Positions 40,959 through 41,837 of a DNA stretch of 41,837 nt are shown here, piece after piece; position 1 is the stretch's first letter, and every line of letters begins with the position of its first letter. The position numbers and the translations under genes were made by a program. The stretch is taken from the NCBI GenBank assembly GCA_030591505.1, contig JAUVAY010000005.1:1-41837 (forward strand), in the 5' to 3' direction. This DNA is from Flavobacteriales bacterium. GTDB taxonomy: Bacteria > Bacteroidota > Bacteroidia > Flavobacteriales_D > JAHECK01. A model generated the notes under the pieces. It searched no databases. It was not told the origin of the DNA and was given only the letters and a program-made list of their open reading frames with translations.

Positions 40959-40974
40959 GAAATAGGAAAGAGAT

Positions 40975-41550
40975 TTAATTTTTGACTAATTTTTTTCTGA
41001 TCCGACTTAAGGTTTCTGGTTTCACACCTAAATAAGAAGCGATTAGGTATTGAGGTACTCGTTGTGGGAGGTCTGGTCTTCTGGAAATCAATTTTAAATA
41101 TCGAGTTTCGGCATCATCCAGCATTAAGGATTTTGCCTTTTGCTGCCAACCCATAAAAAGGGCTTCGGCCATTAACCTTCCAACTTTTTCGAAGGCAGCG
41201 TCTAAGGTATAGAGTTCCTGTAGATCATTATAGCTGATAACCATTAACTCTGTATCTTCCAAACACGTTACATCTTTATCTGCTGGCGTGTTGGTCAAAA
41301 AACTATTGTAATCAGTTATAAATTCCTTGTCTAAGGAGAATTCATCAATTATCACTTCTCCATTTTTATTATAAGCACATAGCATAGCCCCTTTTGTAAT
41401 GAAACCAACTTCTCTACTTACCTGTCCTTCTTGGATAAAATAATCTCCTTTTTTTAAGGATTTAGCCTTAAATTTTGAAAGAAAAATATCGAGTTTTTCA
41501 CGTTCAATTGGTAGAAATTGCGCAAAATATTGAGAAATGTCTTCGCTCAT
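40975..41550 (-). CDS. Crp/Fnr-family transcriptional regulator
   Basis: 191 residues. A cyclic-nucleotide-binding-fold domain (about 15-120: KKGDYFIQEGQVSREVGFITKGAM) is followed by a dimer helix and a winged HTH (about 145-191: PQYLIASYLGVKPETLSRIRKKL). The reading helix has E179-x-x-S182-R183, the same residues and spacing as FNR E209/S212/R213 that recognise TTGA half-sites. The cAMP-binding Arg-Ser pair of CRP is not visible (YNSFLTNTPADKDVT instead), and there is no FNR four-cysteine cluster. The signal is thus unknown. An FNR-like site stands just downstream, in the promoter of the next operon. Confidence 0.9.
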   Translation of the reverse strand: MSEDISQYFAQFLPIEREKLDIFLSKFKAKSLKKGDYFIQEGQVSREVGFITKGAMLCAYNKNGEVIIDEFSLDKEFITDYNSFLTNTPADKDVTCLEDTELMVISYNDLQELYTLDAAFEKVGRLMAEALFMGWQQKAKSLMLDDAETRYLKLISRRPDLPQRVPQYLIASYLGVKPETLSRIRKKLVKN

Positions 41551-41733
41551 TTATTTGTAAAAATGGATTTTACTTTAATCACTCTCCCTTCGTCCTCCGT
41601 CCGCGTGCCGTTGAAGCTTTATCGTGTTCGCTTTCTTAAGGGTTGCGAAACGAATATGGATCATTCCCCCTCACTTCTTTTCACTCCCCTCACTCCCTCG
41701 TCCTTCGTAGCTTTAGCGAAGAAGGATCACTCC
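41551..41733. repeat. spacer upstream of Crp/Fnr gene with repeat-like sequence
   Basis: No gene. 41577-41733 is rich in cactccc/ccttcg words (for example tcacttcttttcactcccct and the dyad CCTTCG...CGAAGAAGG, about 41702-41724). It resembles the repeat near 36290, and the GAAGGATC word occurs in both. Probable degenerate interspersed repeat. Confidence 0.4.
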
Positions 41734-41837
41734 TTATTCAAAGTACTCATTAAATGTCGCCATAGAAGCTTGAACTGCTTCAAATTTCTCTGCTGCTACA
41801 GTATCGTCTTTTGCTTCCGCAAGGTCATTTACAGAGC
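41734..41837 (-). CDS. C-terminal end of an unidentified gene, cut by window edge
   Basis: On the - strand the frame is open from the window edge to a TAA at 41736-41734, giving 33-34 residues that end MATFNEYFE. The visible part is acidic, Ala/Glu-rich and helical (NDLAEAKDDTVAAEKFEAVQ), without Trp, Cys or membrane segments. It is too short to assign. It is on the same strand as and upstream of the Crp/Fnr gene, separated by a repeat-rich spacer. Confidence 0.55.
   Translation of the reverse strand, partial: SVNDLAEAKDDTVAAEKFEAVQASMATFNEYFE

Overview
The window comes from an AT-rich chromosome of a Bacteroidota bacterium, most likely an aerobic, marine-type member of Cytophagales or Flavobacteriales. 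The evidence is a protein with a type IX secretion (T9SS) C-terminal sorting domain, DUF4920, DUF6249, DUF2147 and DUF2269 proteins, lipoproteins with loose lipoboxes, -7 promoter boxes of the Bacteroidota form TAnnTTTG, and almost no Shine-Dalgarno sequences. No rRNA, CRISPR array, phage gene or transposase was seen. One tRNA gene is present, tRNA-Arg(ACG).

Layout. 1-7.5 kb: core metabolism on the + strand (3' part of nadB, a repeat-rich spacer, aconitase, an HD phosphohydrolase, aroC, a DAACS symporter). 7.5-13 kb: envelope genes (AsmA-like protein, OmpA/PD40 lipid-peptidoglycan anchor, DUF4920 lipoprotein). 13-16.4 kb: a polytopic membrane protein, then DUF6249 and asnS on the - strand. 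16.6-23.2 kb: a complete tetR-tolC-adaptor-RND efflux operon closed by a strong terminator. 23.2-25 kb: a cation/proton antiporter between two copies of a hairpin-rich repeat. 25-26.6 kb: an ECF sigma factor and a membrane anti-sigma-like protein (- strand). 26.8-30.4 kb: secreted or surface proteins, including a delta-60-repeat T9SS cargo and a 55-residue exported peptide. 30.5-32.7 kb: a hipBA toxin-antitoxin pair beside tRNA-Arg, with two extra copies of the tRNA 3' end between them. 33-36 kb: a nirK-nirV-sco operon for copper nitrite reduction. 36.4-41.8 kb: a small outer-membrane protein, an NADPH-type flavoprotein, a radical SAM protein, HxlR, DUF2269, DUF2147, an NAD-dependent epimerase-like protein, a Crp/Fnr regulator and the 3' end of another gene.

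The most interesting signal is regulatory. Three Crp/Fnr-type palindromes with the same geometry (5-base half-sites, 4-base spacer) lie upstream of a hypothetical exported protein (26745), nirK (35969) and the epimerase-led gene run (40945). Each lies 28.5-30.5 bases upstream of a consensus or near-consensus -7 box, which puts it near -40 to -42, the class II activator position. The Crp/Fnr protein encoded at 40975-41550 has the E-x-x-S-R reading helix that FNR uses to read TTGA half-sites. This suggests a small nitrite/NO- or redox-responsive regulon spread over this window and linking genes of unknown function to denitrification.

Other points worth following: tandem tRNA-Arg 3'-end remnants each followed by a hairpin, a 26-bp and a 20-bp perfect palindrome, a clear hipBA operator, an anti-sigma protein whose cytoplasmic part is an internal duplication, and an RND pump with an extra membrane hairpin and altered proton-relay residues. 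All promoter, operator and function statements come from reading the sequence only; no database search was run.
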